Assembly: GCA_024400505.1 (NCBI GenBank)
Contig: JAKSMP010000027.1
Coordinates: 1-32,277, forward strand
DNA from: Bacteroidales bacterium
Lineage (GTDB): Bacteria > Bacteroidota > Bacteroidia > Bacteroidales > P3
Reading direction: 5' to 3'
DNA: 32,277 nucleotides
Shown here: piece by piece, positions 25,223 through 32,212 of the stretch
Numbering within the stretch: position 1 is the stretch's first letter
Layout: each line of letters begins with the position of its first letter
Notes under the pieces: model-generated
Told to the model about the DNA's origin: nothing
What the model saw: the letters and a program-made list of their open reading frames with translations, nothing else
The model's database searches: none
Made by a program: the position numbers and the translations under genes

Positions 25223-25296
25223 TAGCGGGAATCAGACTTGAACTGATGACCTCCGGGTTATGAATCCAGCGCTCTAACCAGCTGAGCTATCCCGCC
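25223..25296 (-). tRNA. tRNA-Met (anticodon CAU)
   Basis: A 74-nt cloverleaf. The acceptor stem GGCGGGA pairs with TCCCGCT (G1-U72 wobble), with discriminator A. The D-arm is GCTCAGCTGGTTAGAGC. The anticodon loop is TTCATAA with anticodon CAT, and the lowest pair of the anticodon stem is a mismatch (A-C). The variable loop is AGGTC and the T-arm ATCAG-TTCAAGT-CTGAT. CCA is not encoded. It lacks the C1-A72 mismatch and the triple G-C pairs expected of an initiator, so it is elongator Met or possibly the tRNA-Ile whose CAU is modified to lysidine. It has its own promoter and terminator. Confidence 0.95.
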
Positions 25297-25329
25297 ATAA
25301 TTCTATCAACTCTCTCTCAAATTCGGTTG

Positions 25330-25337
25330 CAAAAATA
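25330..25337 (-). promoter_or_regulatory. Promoter of tRNA-Met: -7 box TATTTTTG with -33 TTG
   Basis: On the minus strand TATTTTTG matches TAnnTTTG, and TTTTG lies 19 bases upstream (around 25357-25360), the expected Bacteroidota spacing. The mature tRNA starts 34 bases downstream. Confidence 0.78.
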
Positions 25338-25438
25338 CTAATAATTATTGACATGACAAAATTTTTTTTAAATTATTTTTTTTCTATACTATAAATGAAT
25401 TTTTTACGTTATCATTGGAACATACAAAAAAGCACAAA

Positions 25439-26545
25439 ATGAGCAACGAAGACCCTAAATTATACAGCAATTTCGACTATCAGTCGGCACTAAACGTACA
25501 GAAAGGTGTGCAACAGCCTGATCAAGTGAACAATAGCATACTAGAAAAGATGCGTGCACGCAAAAAACCAGAGCCCACAGTGGAGGAACTTGTGAGCGGC
25601 ATCACCCATGGCGACCGCACCATGCTCAGCCGAGCAATCACCCTGGTCGAAAGTTCACTTCACACCCATCAGCGTAAAGCACAGGAAGTGATCGAACGCT
25701 GCTTGCCCTATTCTGGCAAATCGGTTCGTTTGGGCATCACTGGTGTCCCCGGCGCCGGCAAGAGCACCACCATCGAAGCATTGGGCAAATATCTCACCCA
25801 GCACAACCACAAAGTGGCCGTCCTGGCCATCGACCCTTCCAGCGAACGCAGCAAGGGCAGCATCCTTGGCGATAAAACCCGCATGGAAGAACTATCTGTT
25901 GACCCCAACGCCTTCATTCGTCCCAGTCCCTCGGCCGGTTCTCTCGGCGGCGTGGCCCGCAAAACCCGCGAAATCATCGTCCTTTGCGAGGCAGCAGGTT
26001 TTGACGTGGTGATCGTGGAAACCGTAGGCGTGGGCCAAAGCGAAGTGGCCGCTCACTCTATGGTAGATTTCTTCCTCCTGCTTCAACTTGCCAACCAAGG
26101 CGACGAACTACAGGGCATCAAGCGCGGCATCATGGAGATGGCCGATATGATTTCCATCAACAAATGCGACCTTGACCGCACCAAAGCCGAACTCTCCGCC
26201 ACACAATATCGCAATGCGCTCCATCTCTTCCCCATGCCCGATTCTGGTTGGACCGTGAAGGTAACCCTCCACTCTGCCTATACTTTGGAAGGCGTGTCCG
26301 ACCTCTGGACCAATGTGATGGAATATGTCACCTTCACCAAGGCCAACGGCTATTTCTACCAAAAGCGCCAGCAGCAGAACCTCCGCATTCTGAAAGAAAC
26401 CATCGAGAATGGCCTCCGCGACCGATTCTACAACGCCCCAGGCATGGAAGAACGCATGGAACAGGTGAGCCAAGACATCCTCAACAATAAGATTAGTGCC
26501 TATCAAGCTGCCGATATGCTTCTAGGCCTCGACTCACAAGCATAA
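25439..26545 (+). CDS. meaB: Methylmalonyl-CoA mutase-associated GTPase MeaB (ArgK)
   Basis: A 368-residue G3E-type GTPase that loads and protects the adenosylcobalamin cofactor of methylmalonyl-CoA mutase, part of the succinate-propionate route. The P-loop is GVPGAGKST (102-110). DPSSERSKGSILGDKTRM, IRPSPSAGSLGGVA and IVETVGVGQSE are the switch and metal regions, and NKCD is the G4 motif. ATG at 25439 is preferred to a TTG 24 bases upstream. The mutase genes are not adjacent. No good promoter box was found; a TATTTTTT at 25374 with TTGACA upstream is one mismatch off and badly spaced. Confidence 0.95.
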   Translation: MSNEDPKLYSNFDYQSALNVQKGVQQPDQVNNSILEKMRARKKPEPTVEELVSGITHGDRTMLSRAITLVESSLHTHQRKAQEVIERCLPYSGKSVRLGITGVPGAGKSTTIEALGKYLTQHNHKVAVLAIDPSSERSKGSILGDKTRMEELSVDPNAFIRPSPSAGSLGGVARKTREIIVLCEAAGFDVVIVETVGVGQSEVAAHSMVDFFLLLQLANQGDELQGIKRGIMEMADMISINKCDLDRTKAELSATQYRNALHLFPMPDSGWTVKVTLHSAYTLEGVSDLWTNVMEYVTFTKANGYFYQKRQQQNLRILKETIENGLRDRFYNAPGMEERMEQVSQDILNNKISAYQAADMLLGLDSQA

Positions 26546-26565
26546 TTCACCAAAACAAAGCCACC

Positions 26566-26916
26566 ATGAATAAATCTCTGCTTATTGTTTGTTTCGCCAT
26601 CATGACCGCCTTGGGCGGCAGCGAAGACAGAATCGACAAATTCATTGCCAAGTTTGACAACTTCGTCACCCAAGTATTGGCCATGGACAACGACCAACTC
26701 CACGGCGAAAAGCTTCAAAGTATCGAAGCAAAATACGAAACTTATATCAAAGAATACAACGACCATTTCAGCCAAAAGATGACCACCGAGCAGCTCACCC
26801 AATTCAACCGCATCCGAGGCAAGTATCAGAAAAAGATTCTCACAGCCAAGACCAAGCGCAAGGGTGCCGAAGCAAAAGGATTCATCGAAGGCCTAGTGGG
26901 CAACAGCGAGAAGTGA
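26566..26916 (+). CDS. Small secreted helical protein of unknown function
   Basis: A 116-residue protein with a signal peptide (about residues 1-18, MNKSLLIVCFAIMTALGG) and no lipobox Cys. The mature part is helical, with many Lys, Glu and Gln (DRIDKFIAKFDNFVTQVL, IEAKYETYIKEYNDHFSQ, LTQFNRIRGKYQKKILTAK) and a basic C-terminal third. This pattern resembles short periplasmic three-helix proteins of Bacteroidales, but I cannot name a family with confidence. It sits between meaB (20-base gap) and hemW, whose GTG start overlaps its stop codon. Confidence 0.78.
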   Translation: MNKSLLIVCFAIMTALGGSEDRIDKFIAKFDNFVTQVLAMDNDQLHGEKLQSIEAKYETYIKEYNDHFSQKMTTEQLTQFNRIRGKYQKKILTAKTKRKGAEAKGFIEGLVGNSEK

Positions 26917-28019
26917 TTTACATCCATATACCCTATTGCCACCGCAAGTGCACCTACTGCGCCTTTTATTCGGCCGTCACCTCCGCCGACAAACAGGCCT
27001 ATGTGGATGCACTTTGTCATGAATTGTCCGTGAGGCATGACGAGATGGACAAGCCCATCTCCACCGTCTATTTGGGCGGGGGCACCCCATCCCTGCTCAC
27101 CATTGCCCAACTGGGGCAGATTGCCGACACCATTCGCCAACAATTCGACACCTCTTCGCTCCAAGAAATCACACTTGAATGCAATCCCGAAGACCTCACT
27201 CCAGCCTTTCTGCATCAGCTGCAGGGGCTGGAGTTTTTTAATCGAATCAGCATCGGCGTACAGTCTTTCGGCGACGCCGACCTTCGCCTGCTCAACCGCC
27301 GACACACTTCCGACCAATCCATCAAAGCCATTCTTGCTGCCGCAGATGCAGGTTTCGGCAATGTAAGCATCGACCTCATCTACGGGTTGCCCAACCAATC
27401 GCTCCATGACTGGCAACACAACCTTGACATTGCTGCGCAACTGCCATTCACCCATCTTTCTGCCTATGCGCTCACCGTGGAGGATGGCACCATGCTCCAC
27501 CGCCAATTGAGCCAAGGCCGTATAGCCACAGCCGAAGAGGCCATGGTCATCGCCCACTACGACGCCCTACTCTCGTGGGCCCAGCACAACGGACTCCAGC
27601 AGTATGAGATATCCAATTTCTCTCGTCCGGGCTTCCATTCCAAACACAACAGCCGCTATTGGGATCGCACACCCTATCTGGGTGCGGGTGCAGCAGCCCA
27701 CTCTTTCGACGGTACCCACCGCCGATGGAATATTGCCAATGCCGAACAGTACATCAACGCTGTAAAACAAGGCAACACCTACTACGAGACCGAGACCCTC
27801 ACCCCCCAAGATGCCCACAACGAATATCTGATGACCGCCCTACGCACCACCGAGGGTATTGACAAGAAGTTACTGCATACAACCTTTGCTGCACAGCTAG
27901 CCCAGCGCATCCAGCCCTATATCAAAGCCGGACTGATATGCGACACTCCCACCCATTATCGGCCAACGCACGACGGACTCCTCCATGCCGATGGGATGGC
28001 TGCCGAATTATTTGTATAG
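26913..28019 (+). CDS. hemW: Radical SAM protein HemW (heme chaperone / HemN-like), GTG start
   Basis: A 368-residue radical SAM protein. The 4Fe-4S cysteines are Cys9, Cys13 and Cys16 in IPYCHRKCTYCAF. YLGGGTPSLL is the SAM-binding GGTP motif, TLECNPEDLT and RISIGVQSF are family strands, and NVSIDLIYGLPNQS completes the core. Length and motifs fit HemW, which delivers heme, rather than the longer coproporphyrinogen oxidase HemN. The start is GTG at 26913, overlapping the TGA of the preceding gene as GTGA, so translation is probably coupled. It converges on anmK with only 8 bases between the stop codons and no hairpin terminator there. Confidence 0.94.
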   Translation: MIYIHIPYCHRKCTYCAFYSAVTSADKQAYVDALCHELSVRHDEMDKPISTVYLGGGTPSLLTIAQLGQIADTIRQQFDTSSLQEITLECNPEDLTPAFLHQLQGLEFFNRISIGVQSFGDADLRLLNRRHTSDQSIKAILAAADAGFGNVSIDLIYGLPNQSLHDWQHNLDIAAQLPFTHLSAYALTVEDGTMLHRQLSQGRIATAEEAMVIAHYDALLSWAQHNGLQQYEISNFSRPGFHSKHNSRYWDRTPYLGAGAAAHSFDGTHRRWNIANAEQYINAVKQGNTYYETETLTPQDAHNEYLMTALRTTEGIDKKLLHTTFAAQLAQRIQPYIKAGLICDTPTHYRPTHDGLLHADGMAAELFV

Positions 28020-28027
28020 AAAAATCC

Positions 28028-29098
28028 TTATTTTTTGCCGATTGCCAACCCGGCAATATTGCCGCCGCAGTTGTCCATCATCGCCCCTGTCACGCTCTGC
28101 AGGCAGTTGGGCCGGTGATTCAACCGCAGATAGCCCAGCAGGCAGAAGATAATCGCCTCTTTATAGTCAATAATCATATCCGATGGGATAGTGATCTTGC
28201 AACCCGGCATTTGGGCTTGCAGCCGCGCAATCAGATATTTGTTCTTGGCGCCGCCACCAGTCACCAACATCGACGACACTCCCCTACCCTTGATGGCAGA
28301 ATTGATTTGATGAGCGATGTGTTCCACACAGGTGCACAAAATATCGTTTATTTCTAAACCATCGTCATATAGCAGCGGCAAGAAGTTGCTCACAAACCAC
28401 TCCTTGCCCAATGTCTTGGGCAAAGGCTGCCGATAATAATCCAGCGCGTCCATCTCAGCCTTCAGCCTAGGGATGGTCTTGCCCATGCGGGCATGCAGCC
28501 CGTCGCGGTCGAAACCGAGGCCCAGCTGTCGAGCCAAATGGTTGAGGGCCATATTGCACGGGCACACATCGTATGCCTCACGCATTGCCTTACCATCCTT
28601 GCCCATTATGTCGTATGATATATTGGCAATGCCACCCAAGTTCAAGCAAGCATCGTACTGGCCAAAAAGCAGCCTATCGCCTATTGGCACCAAAGGAGCC
28701 CCCTGCCCATTCAGGGCCACATCCATTGTGCGGAAATTGAACACTACGGGCAGCCCCGTCTCGGCTGCTATCGAGTCACCATCACCTATCTGGGTAGTCA
28801 GACCCAGTTCGGGTTGGTGAAAGATTGTATGGCCGTGCGAGGCAATGGCATCCACATGTCCCGGATGATCCTGGCGGAACCTATTCACCATCTTGCCGAA
28901 ATAGTGGCCCAACTCCACATTCACCAACACATATTCGTAGGCCGTGGCATGTTCCAAAGTGGAGAGCCACTGAATCCATTGCTCGTCATAGGGATAAGTC
29001 TCGGCTGCCAGCAGTTTGAAACCATGCTCCGAAATATCACAGTATGCCACATCCAATCCGTCCAGGCTCGTGCCCGACATCAGTCCTATCAACTTCAT
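28028..29098 (-). CDS. anmK: Anhydro-N-acetylmuramic acid kinase
   Basis: A 356-residue sugar kinase of the AnmK family. It phosphorylates 1,6-anhydroMurNAc released by lytic transglycosylases, the entry step of cell-wall sugar recycling in the cytoplasm. The N-terminal ATP-binding motif is GLMSGTSLDGLDVAYCD. Other family stretches are SHGHTIFHQP, TQIGDGDSIAAETGLPVVFNFR, LNLGGIANIS and LVTGGGAKNKYL. Full length. Its ATG overlaps the stop of the upstream SGNH-like gene as ATGA, coupling it to the acyltransferase pair. Confidence 0.95.
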   Translation of the reverse strand: MKLIGLMSGTSLDGLDVAYCDISEHGFKLLAAETYPYDEQWIQWLSTLEHATAYEYVLVNVELGHYFGKMVNRFRQDHPGHVDAIASHGHTIFHQPELGLTTQIGDGDSIAAETGLPVVFNFRTMDVALNGQGAPLVPIGDRLLFGQYDACLNLGGIANISYDIMGKDGKAMREAYDVCPCNMALNHLARQLGLGFDRDGLHARMGKTIPRLKAEMDALDYYRQPLPKTLGKEWFVSNFLPLLYDDGLEINDILCTCVEHIAHQINSAIKGRGVSSMLVTGGGAKNKYLIARLQAQMPGCKITIPSDMIIDYKEAIIFCLLGYLRLNHRPNCLQSVTGAMMDNCGGNIAGLAIGKK

Positions 29099-30027
29099 TT
29101 CAATCTTGGTTTTGGAGGATAATTGGCAATCAGATATTGCCCAAAATCTTGGTTAAACATATCTATGCCATGCTGGCTCAGATGATTGCTATTAAAAAAA
29201 TCTACAGTATCTATCATCGGCAGCAACTCATATCTGTAGGGGCCTAGCTCACGCATCGTTTGTTCAAACTCCGCATGATTCAAGTAAGTCCGACGCAGCT
29301 GCTCCGAATCCTGTATCTCCACCAGCAGATAAGGAATGCCGCGCGCTTTCAGCATTGCCAAACAACGCTTCAAAGCCTCCAACTGCTCGGGGCGTATCTT
29401 GATGGGTTTGCGGGGATAGCGCTTGATTTGAAACTCACATGTGTCCACCTCGCAATATCCGCCCGGGATGTAGTGGTAGTGGTTTATCACCGAATCCTCC
29501 ACAAATCGTTCCAACCTATGGCACACCCGCTGACTGTAGAGCGAGTAGAGCCAAGTGTTCAGCGCCTTCATATTGCCCAGCTTCAGCGCCATCTTGCTCA
29601 TCTGGCATGTGATGGGCACATTGGCCAGCATATTCACCGCGCTTTCCACTCCATCGTTTTGCATAATATCGGGGTGCACCTCCATCACCACCATCCCGGG
29701 GTTCAGGCTGTCCAGATATTCTTGCAGCAGCACATAAGTCTGCATCGGAGTTTGATTGGAAGAGCCCAGATTGAAACAGCTATATCCCAAACCGTTGTAA
29801 TACCTAGTGTCGAAAGTGCGATAACAATGCGACGAGCCCAGAAAGAGGATATCCACATCGTGATAATTTCGGATATCCTTGGCACGACTGCACAAGTGTC
29901 CCGCAGCGCCCAACTGGGTGTTGGCGGTGCGCACCCATCCCCAATCTCCCAGCAAAAACAGCAGCAGCACATATCCTACTGCTGCCAGCGGCACAAACAC
30001 GCATATTCTTATCAACAGTTTCTTCAT
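29095..30027 (-). CDS. SGNH-hydrolase-like membrane-anchored protein, partner of the MBOAT acyltransferase
   Basis: A 310-residue protein with one N-terminal transmembrane helix (about 8-27) and an extracytoplasmic domain. The first SGNH block is ILFLGSSHCYRTFD (60-73), with Ser66 at the nucleophile position. The last is FFNSNHLSQHG, with His282 at the catalytic His position. The residue three before that His is Asn279 where SGNH enzymes usually have Asp, so catalysis may differ or another Asp may serve. Proteins of this type accompany MBOAT acyltransferases (DltD- or AlgX-like roles) and move acetyl or other acyl groups onto extracellular glycans. It is 3 bases downstream of the MBOAT gene and overlaps anmK. 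Confidence 0.82.
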   Translation of the reverse strand: MKKLLIRICVFVPLAAVGYVLLLFLLGDWGWVRTANTQLGAAGHLCSRAKDIRNYHDVDILFLGSSHCYRTFDTRYYNGLGYSCFNLGSSNQTPMQTYVLLQEYLDSLNPGMVVMEVHPDIMQNDGVESAVNMLANVPITCQMSKMALKLGNMKALNTWLYSLYSQRVCHRLERFVEDSVINHYHYIPGGYCEVDTCEFQIKRYPRKPIKIRPEQLEALKRCLAMLKARGIPYLLVEIQDSEQLRRTYLNHAEFEQTMRELGPYRYELLPMIDTVDFFNSNHLSQHGIDMFNQDFGQYLIANYPPKPRLK

Positions 30028-30030
30028 CGG

Positions 30031-31467
30031 CTAGAATTGGAAATAGATAAAAGGCATTTCGTTGGTCACCATATACGCCCCAATCATAAAAATCAACGCC
30101 ATATACAGCCCCCAGCGGATAATCCTATTGCTGGGCACACGGGCAAACTCATGCGCCTGTCCCCTATTGACCCATTCCACCACAGTCATCAGCGCAATAC
30201 TCACCCCCAGCACCCATGCATCCAGAGTCGATGTAATGGTGGGGCCGCCTTCCAGCAAGTGGGTTGCCATCCGGCCGTAATAGTCCCATGCCTGGCCTAT
30301 GCTGTCGGCGCGGAAAATAATCCATCCCATAGCTGCCAGCAGAAAAGTGCACCCCATCTGCCCCAGCTCCTTCATATTGGGCAGCGCACGTCCCGCTGCC
30401 ACCATATCGGTAAACTTCCTGTTTTTCCCCAGCAATATCAGCGGCAAGAAAAGCGTGGCATGAAACACGCCCCAAGCCACAAAAGTCCAATTGGCACCAT
30501 GCCAAAGACCGCTCACCAGATAAATGACAAACGTATTCAGCACCACCCTTCCTTTGGGCACACGGCTTCCGCCCAGCGGAATGTAGATATAATCCCTAAA
30601 CCATGTGGTGAGCGAGATATGCCAGCGACGCCAAAACTCGGCAATATTGCGGCTGAAATAAGGCGTATCAAAATTCCGGCGAAGCCTGATTCCAAACAAC
30701 TTGGCACAACCTATGGCGATATCGCTGTAGCCGCTGAAATCGCCATAGATTTGTATCGTGAACAACACCGCCGCCAGCAGCAGCGAAGCGCCATTGAACC
30801 AATCCGGATGGGCAAAAATCTGATCCACATACTGTGCACAGCTGTCGGCCACCACCATCTTCTTGAAAAATCCCCACAGCATCTGGCGCAAGCCATCCAC
30901 CATCATTCGGTAGTCAATCCTGCGATGCTGTTCAAACTGCGGCAGCAAACTCGACGCCCGCTCAATGGGACCCGCCACCAGCTGAGGGAAAAAACTCACA
31001 TAGGCAAAGAACGCCAACGGAGATCTAGTGGGTTTCAGCGTACCTCTATACACATCAATGCTATAGCTCAACGCTTGGAAGGTATAAAACGATATGCCCA
31101 CCGGCAGCACCAGATGCAGCAGCAGCCCTTGGGCATGGCCATGGAGGAAAGCGTCGGCAAACGATTGCGCAAAGAAATCATAATACTTAAACATGCCCAA
31201 AACAGCCAGGTTCACCCCCACATTCACCCACATGGGCCATTTTCGCTTGGGCGCATCCTCGGCAGGGGCAATCAGCCGTCCCGACGCATAGCTGCACACC
31301 GTTGTGAACGCTATCATGAGCAAAAAACGCCAATCCCACCAGCCATAAAACACATACGACGCCACCACCACAAGGGCATTTTGCATCCATAGCCGCTTGC
31401 GCAAGAGCCAATATAGCAAGAATGTAATTGGCAGAAATACTATAAATTCTATCGAATTGAACAGCAT
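30031..31467 (-). CDS. MBOAT-family membrane-bound O-acyltransferase
   Basis: A 478-residue polytopic membrane protein with about ten hydrophobic segments. MBOAT features in order are FYGWWDWRFL (40-49), FKYYDFF, LPVGISFYTFQALSYSIDVYRG (121-142), the FFPQLVAGPIERASSLLPQ stretch (159-177), FSGYSDIAIG, FWRRWHISLTTWFRDYIYIPLGG (278-300, with His283) and LVSGLWHGANWTF, where His323 is the catalytic His. This is the PatA/AlgI/DltB group that passes acyl groups across the membrane to a partner, here the SGNH-like protein. Acceptor (peptidoglycan, capsule or another glycan) is not known; anmK in the same unit hints at peptidoglycan. Confidence 0.94.
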   Translation of the reverse strand: MLFNSIEFIVFLPITFLLYWLLRKRLWMQNALVVVASYVFYGWWDWRFLLMIAFTTVCSYASGRLIAPAEDAPKRKWPMWVNVGVNLAVLGMFKYYDFFAQSFADAFLHGHAQGLLLHLVLPVGISFYTFQALSYSIDVYRGTLKPTRSPLAFFAYVSFFPQLVAGPIERASSLLPQFEQHRRIDYRMMVDGLRQMLWGFFKKMVVADSCAQYVDQIFAHPDWFNGASLLLAAVLFTIQIYGDFSGYSDIAIGCAKLFGIRLRRNFDTPYFSRNIAEFWRRWHISLTTWFRDYIYIPLGGSRVPKGRVVLNTFVIYLVSGLWHGANWTFVAWGVFHATLFLPLILLGKNRKFTDMVAAGRALPNMKELGQMGCTFLLAAMGWIIFRADSIGQAWDYYGRMATHLLEGGPTITSTLDAWVLGVSIALMTVVEWVNRGQAHEFARVPSNRIIRWGLYMALIFMIGAYMVTNEMPFIYFQF

Positions 31468-31478
31468 ATATCAAATTG

Positions 31479-31486
31479 CAAAGTTA
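31479..31486 (-). promoter_or_regulatory. -7 box (TAACTTTG) of the MBOAT-SGNH-anmK operon
   Basis: The sequence matches TAnnTTTG on the minus strand, 12 bases before the ATG, implying a very short leader. Two strong inverted repeats lie directly upstream and could be operators. Confidence 0.6.
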
Positions 31487-31499
31487 CAAAAAACGAGTG

Positions 31500-31534
31500 A
31501 AATAAGAGAAAATTTGTTGATTTTTCTCTTATTT
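31500..31534. repeat. Perfect 13-bp inverted repeat (hairpin 1) upstream of the MBOAT operon
   Basis: AAATAAGAGAAAA (31500-31512) pairs perfectly with TTTTCTCTTATTT (31522-31534) around a 9-nt loop. There is no T tract after it on either strand that would make it an ordinary terminator. Confidence 0.8.
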
Positions 31535-31544
31535 CCGAGTCACA

Positions 31545-31578
31545 GTAACTTTATCGACCGACAGGGGGATAAAGTTAC
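31545..31578. repeat. Perfect 11-bp inverted repeat (hairpin 2)
   Basis: GTAACTTTATC (31545-31555) and GATAAAGTTAC (31568-31578) are separated by 12 nt. The arms contain TAACTTTA, close to the -7 box consensus, so the pair may be an operator or a structured RNA rather than a terminator. Confidence 0.8.
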
Positions 31579-31840
31579 AAAAAAACACACCCAGTTCGCC
31601 ACCCACATGCGGTTAGGCGTTAATTGACTTTACGTAGAGCCAATGCTGCCCCCAACGCTCCTAGGCGTCTCAGCGGAGATACCCTTGCCGATGCTAGAAG
31701 CATCTGTCCAGGTCGGGCAATGGTTGAATGATTGATTCCGCATGCCAGTTGTCCCAATCCTCCTAGGAAACTGCTTCGTTGCTGGAAGGATGAAAAATCG
31801 ATGCTCCTAGGATCATTCTTCGATCCAGAAGCCTCCTCAG
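31579..31840. other. Gene-free left part of the composite repeat region
   Basis: No credible gene is visible. It contains CTCCTAGG at 31659-31666, 31760-31767 and 31804-31811, and a nested hairpin at about 31685-31721. In that hairpin GATGCT-AGA-AGCATC (31690-31704) lies inside a TTGCCGA / TCGGGCAA pairing. It is noticeably richer in G and C than the AT-rich DNA on its left. ORFs crossing it run on into the 11-bp array, where frames are open for compositional reasons. Confidence 0.5.
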
Positions 31841-32058
31841 CGAAGCCCATCGAAGCCCATCGAAGCGTCATCGAAGAATCATCGAAGGTGCAGCGAAGAA
31901 CCAACGAAGGTGCATCGAAGCAGCATCGAAGGTGCATCGAAGCAGCATCGAAGCTGGAACGAAGCCAAATCGAAGACGAAACGAAGCCAAATCGAAGCTG
32001 GAACGAAGCCAAATCGAAGCTGGAACGAAGCCAAATCGAAGCTGGAACGAAGCTTAAT
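31841..32058. repeat. 11-bp tandem array, CGAAGNNNNAW, 20 units
   Basis: CGAAG occurs at 31841, 31851 and 31861 and then every 11 bp without exception through 32048, 20 copies in all. The first two steps are 10 bp and all later steps are 11. The tenth base of each 11-bp unit is A. Units form higher-order pairs of 22 bp: GGTGCAT/CAGCAT twice (from 31905), then CTGGAA/CCAAAT-type pairs starting at 31949, 31971, 31993, 32015 and 32037, with two variant units. No stop codons occur in the main repeat unit in any frame on either strand, which explains the overlapping ORFs of 142 codons (plus) and 176 codons (minus). Confidence 0.95.
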
Positions 32059-32078
32059 GGGTATCTTTTCCTAAAATC

Positions 32079-32172
32079 ACTTGTCAAGTTTTCTGGATAT
32101 TTACTAAAGAACTTGTCAGGTTTAGACGGCTTAACCAATCCGCTTGACAAGTCATACTGATTTGCTTGACAA
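32079..32172. repeat. Four ACTTGTCAA-type elements arranged as inverted repeats
   Basis: ACTTGTCAAG (32079-32088) is the exact reverse complement of CTTGACAAGT (32143-32152). A second, shorter pair is ACTTGTCA (32111-32118) and CTTGACAA (32165-32172). Two copies thus point each way over 94 bp, directly after the 11-bp array. Confidence 0.75.
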
Positions 32173-32212
32173 AATGTCTTTTACTGAAATTTCATCTTTA
32201 CATTACTCAATC

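Noticed and set aside
25415..25438. TTG start for meaB giving eight extra residues
   Set aside because: An ATG follows at 25439; the extra residues are lysine/histidine-rich and the AT-rich leader looks untranslated.
29260..31392. 710-codon plus-strand ORF, His- and Gln-rich
   Set aside because: It is antisense to the SGNH-like and MBOAT genes, which have clear motifs, correct lengths and coupled starts. The composition reflects reverse-complemented hydrophobic codons.
31620..32160. Long ORFs on both strands across the CGAAG array (176 codons minus, 142 codons plus)
   Set aside because: The main 22-bp repeat contains no stop codon in any of six frames, so open frames are automatic. Translation gives an 11-residue repeat with no fold, signal peptide or start context.
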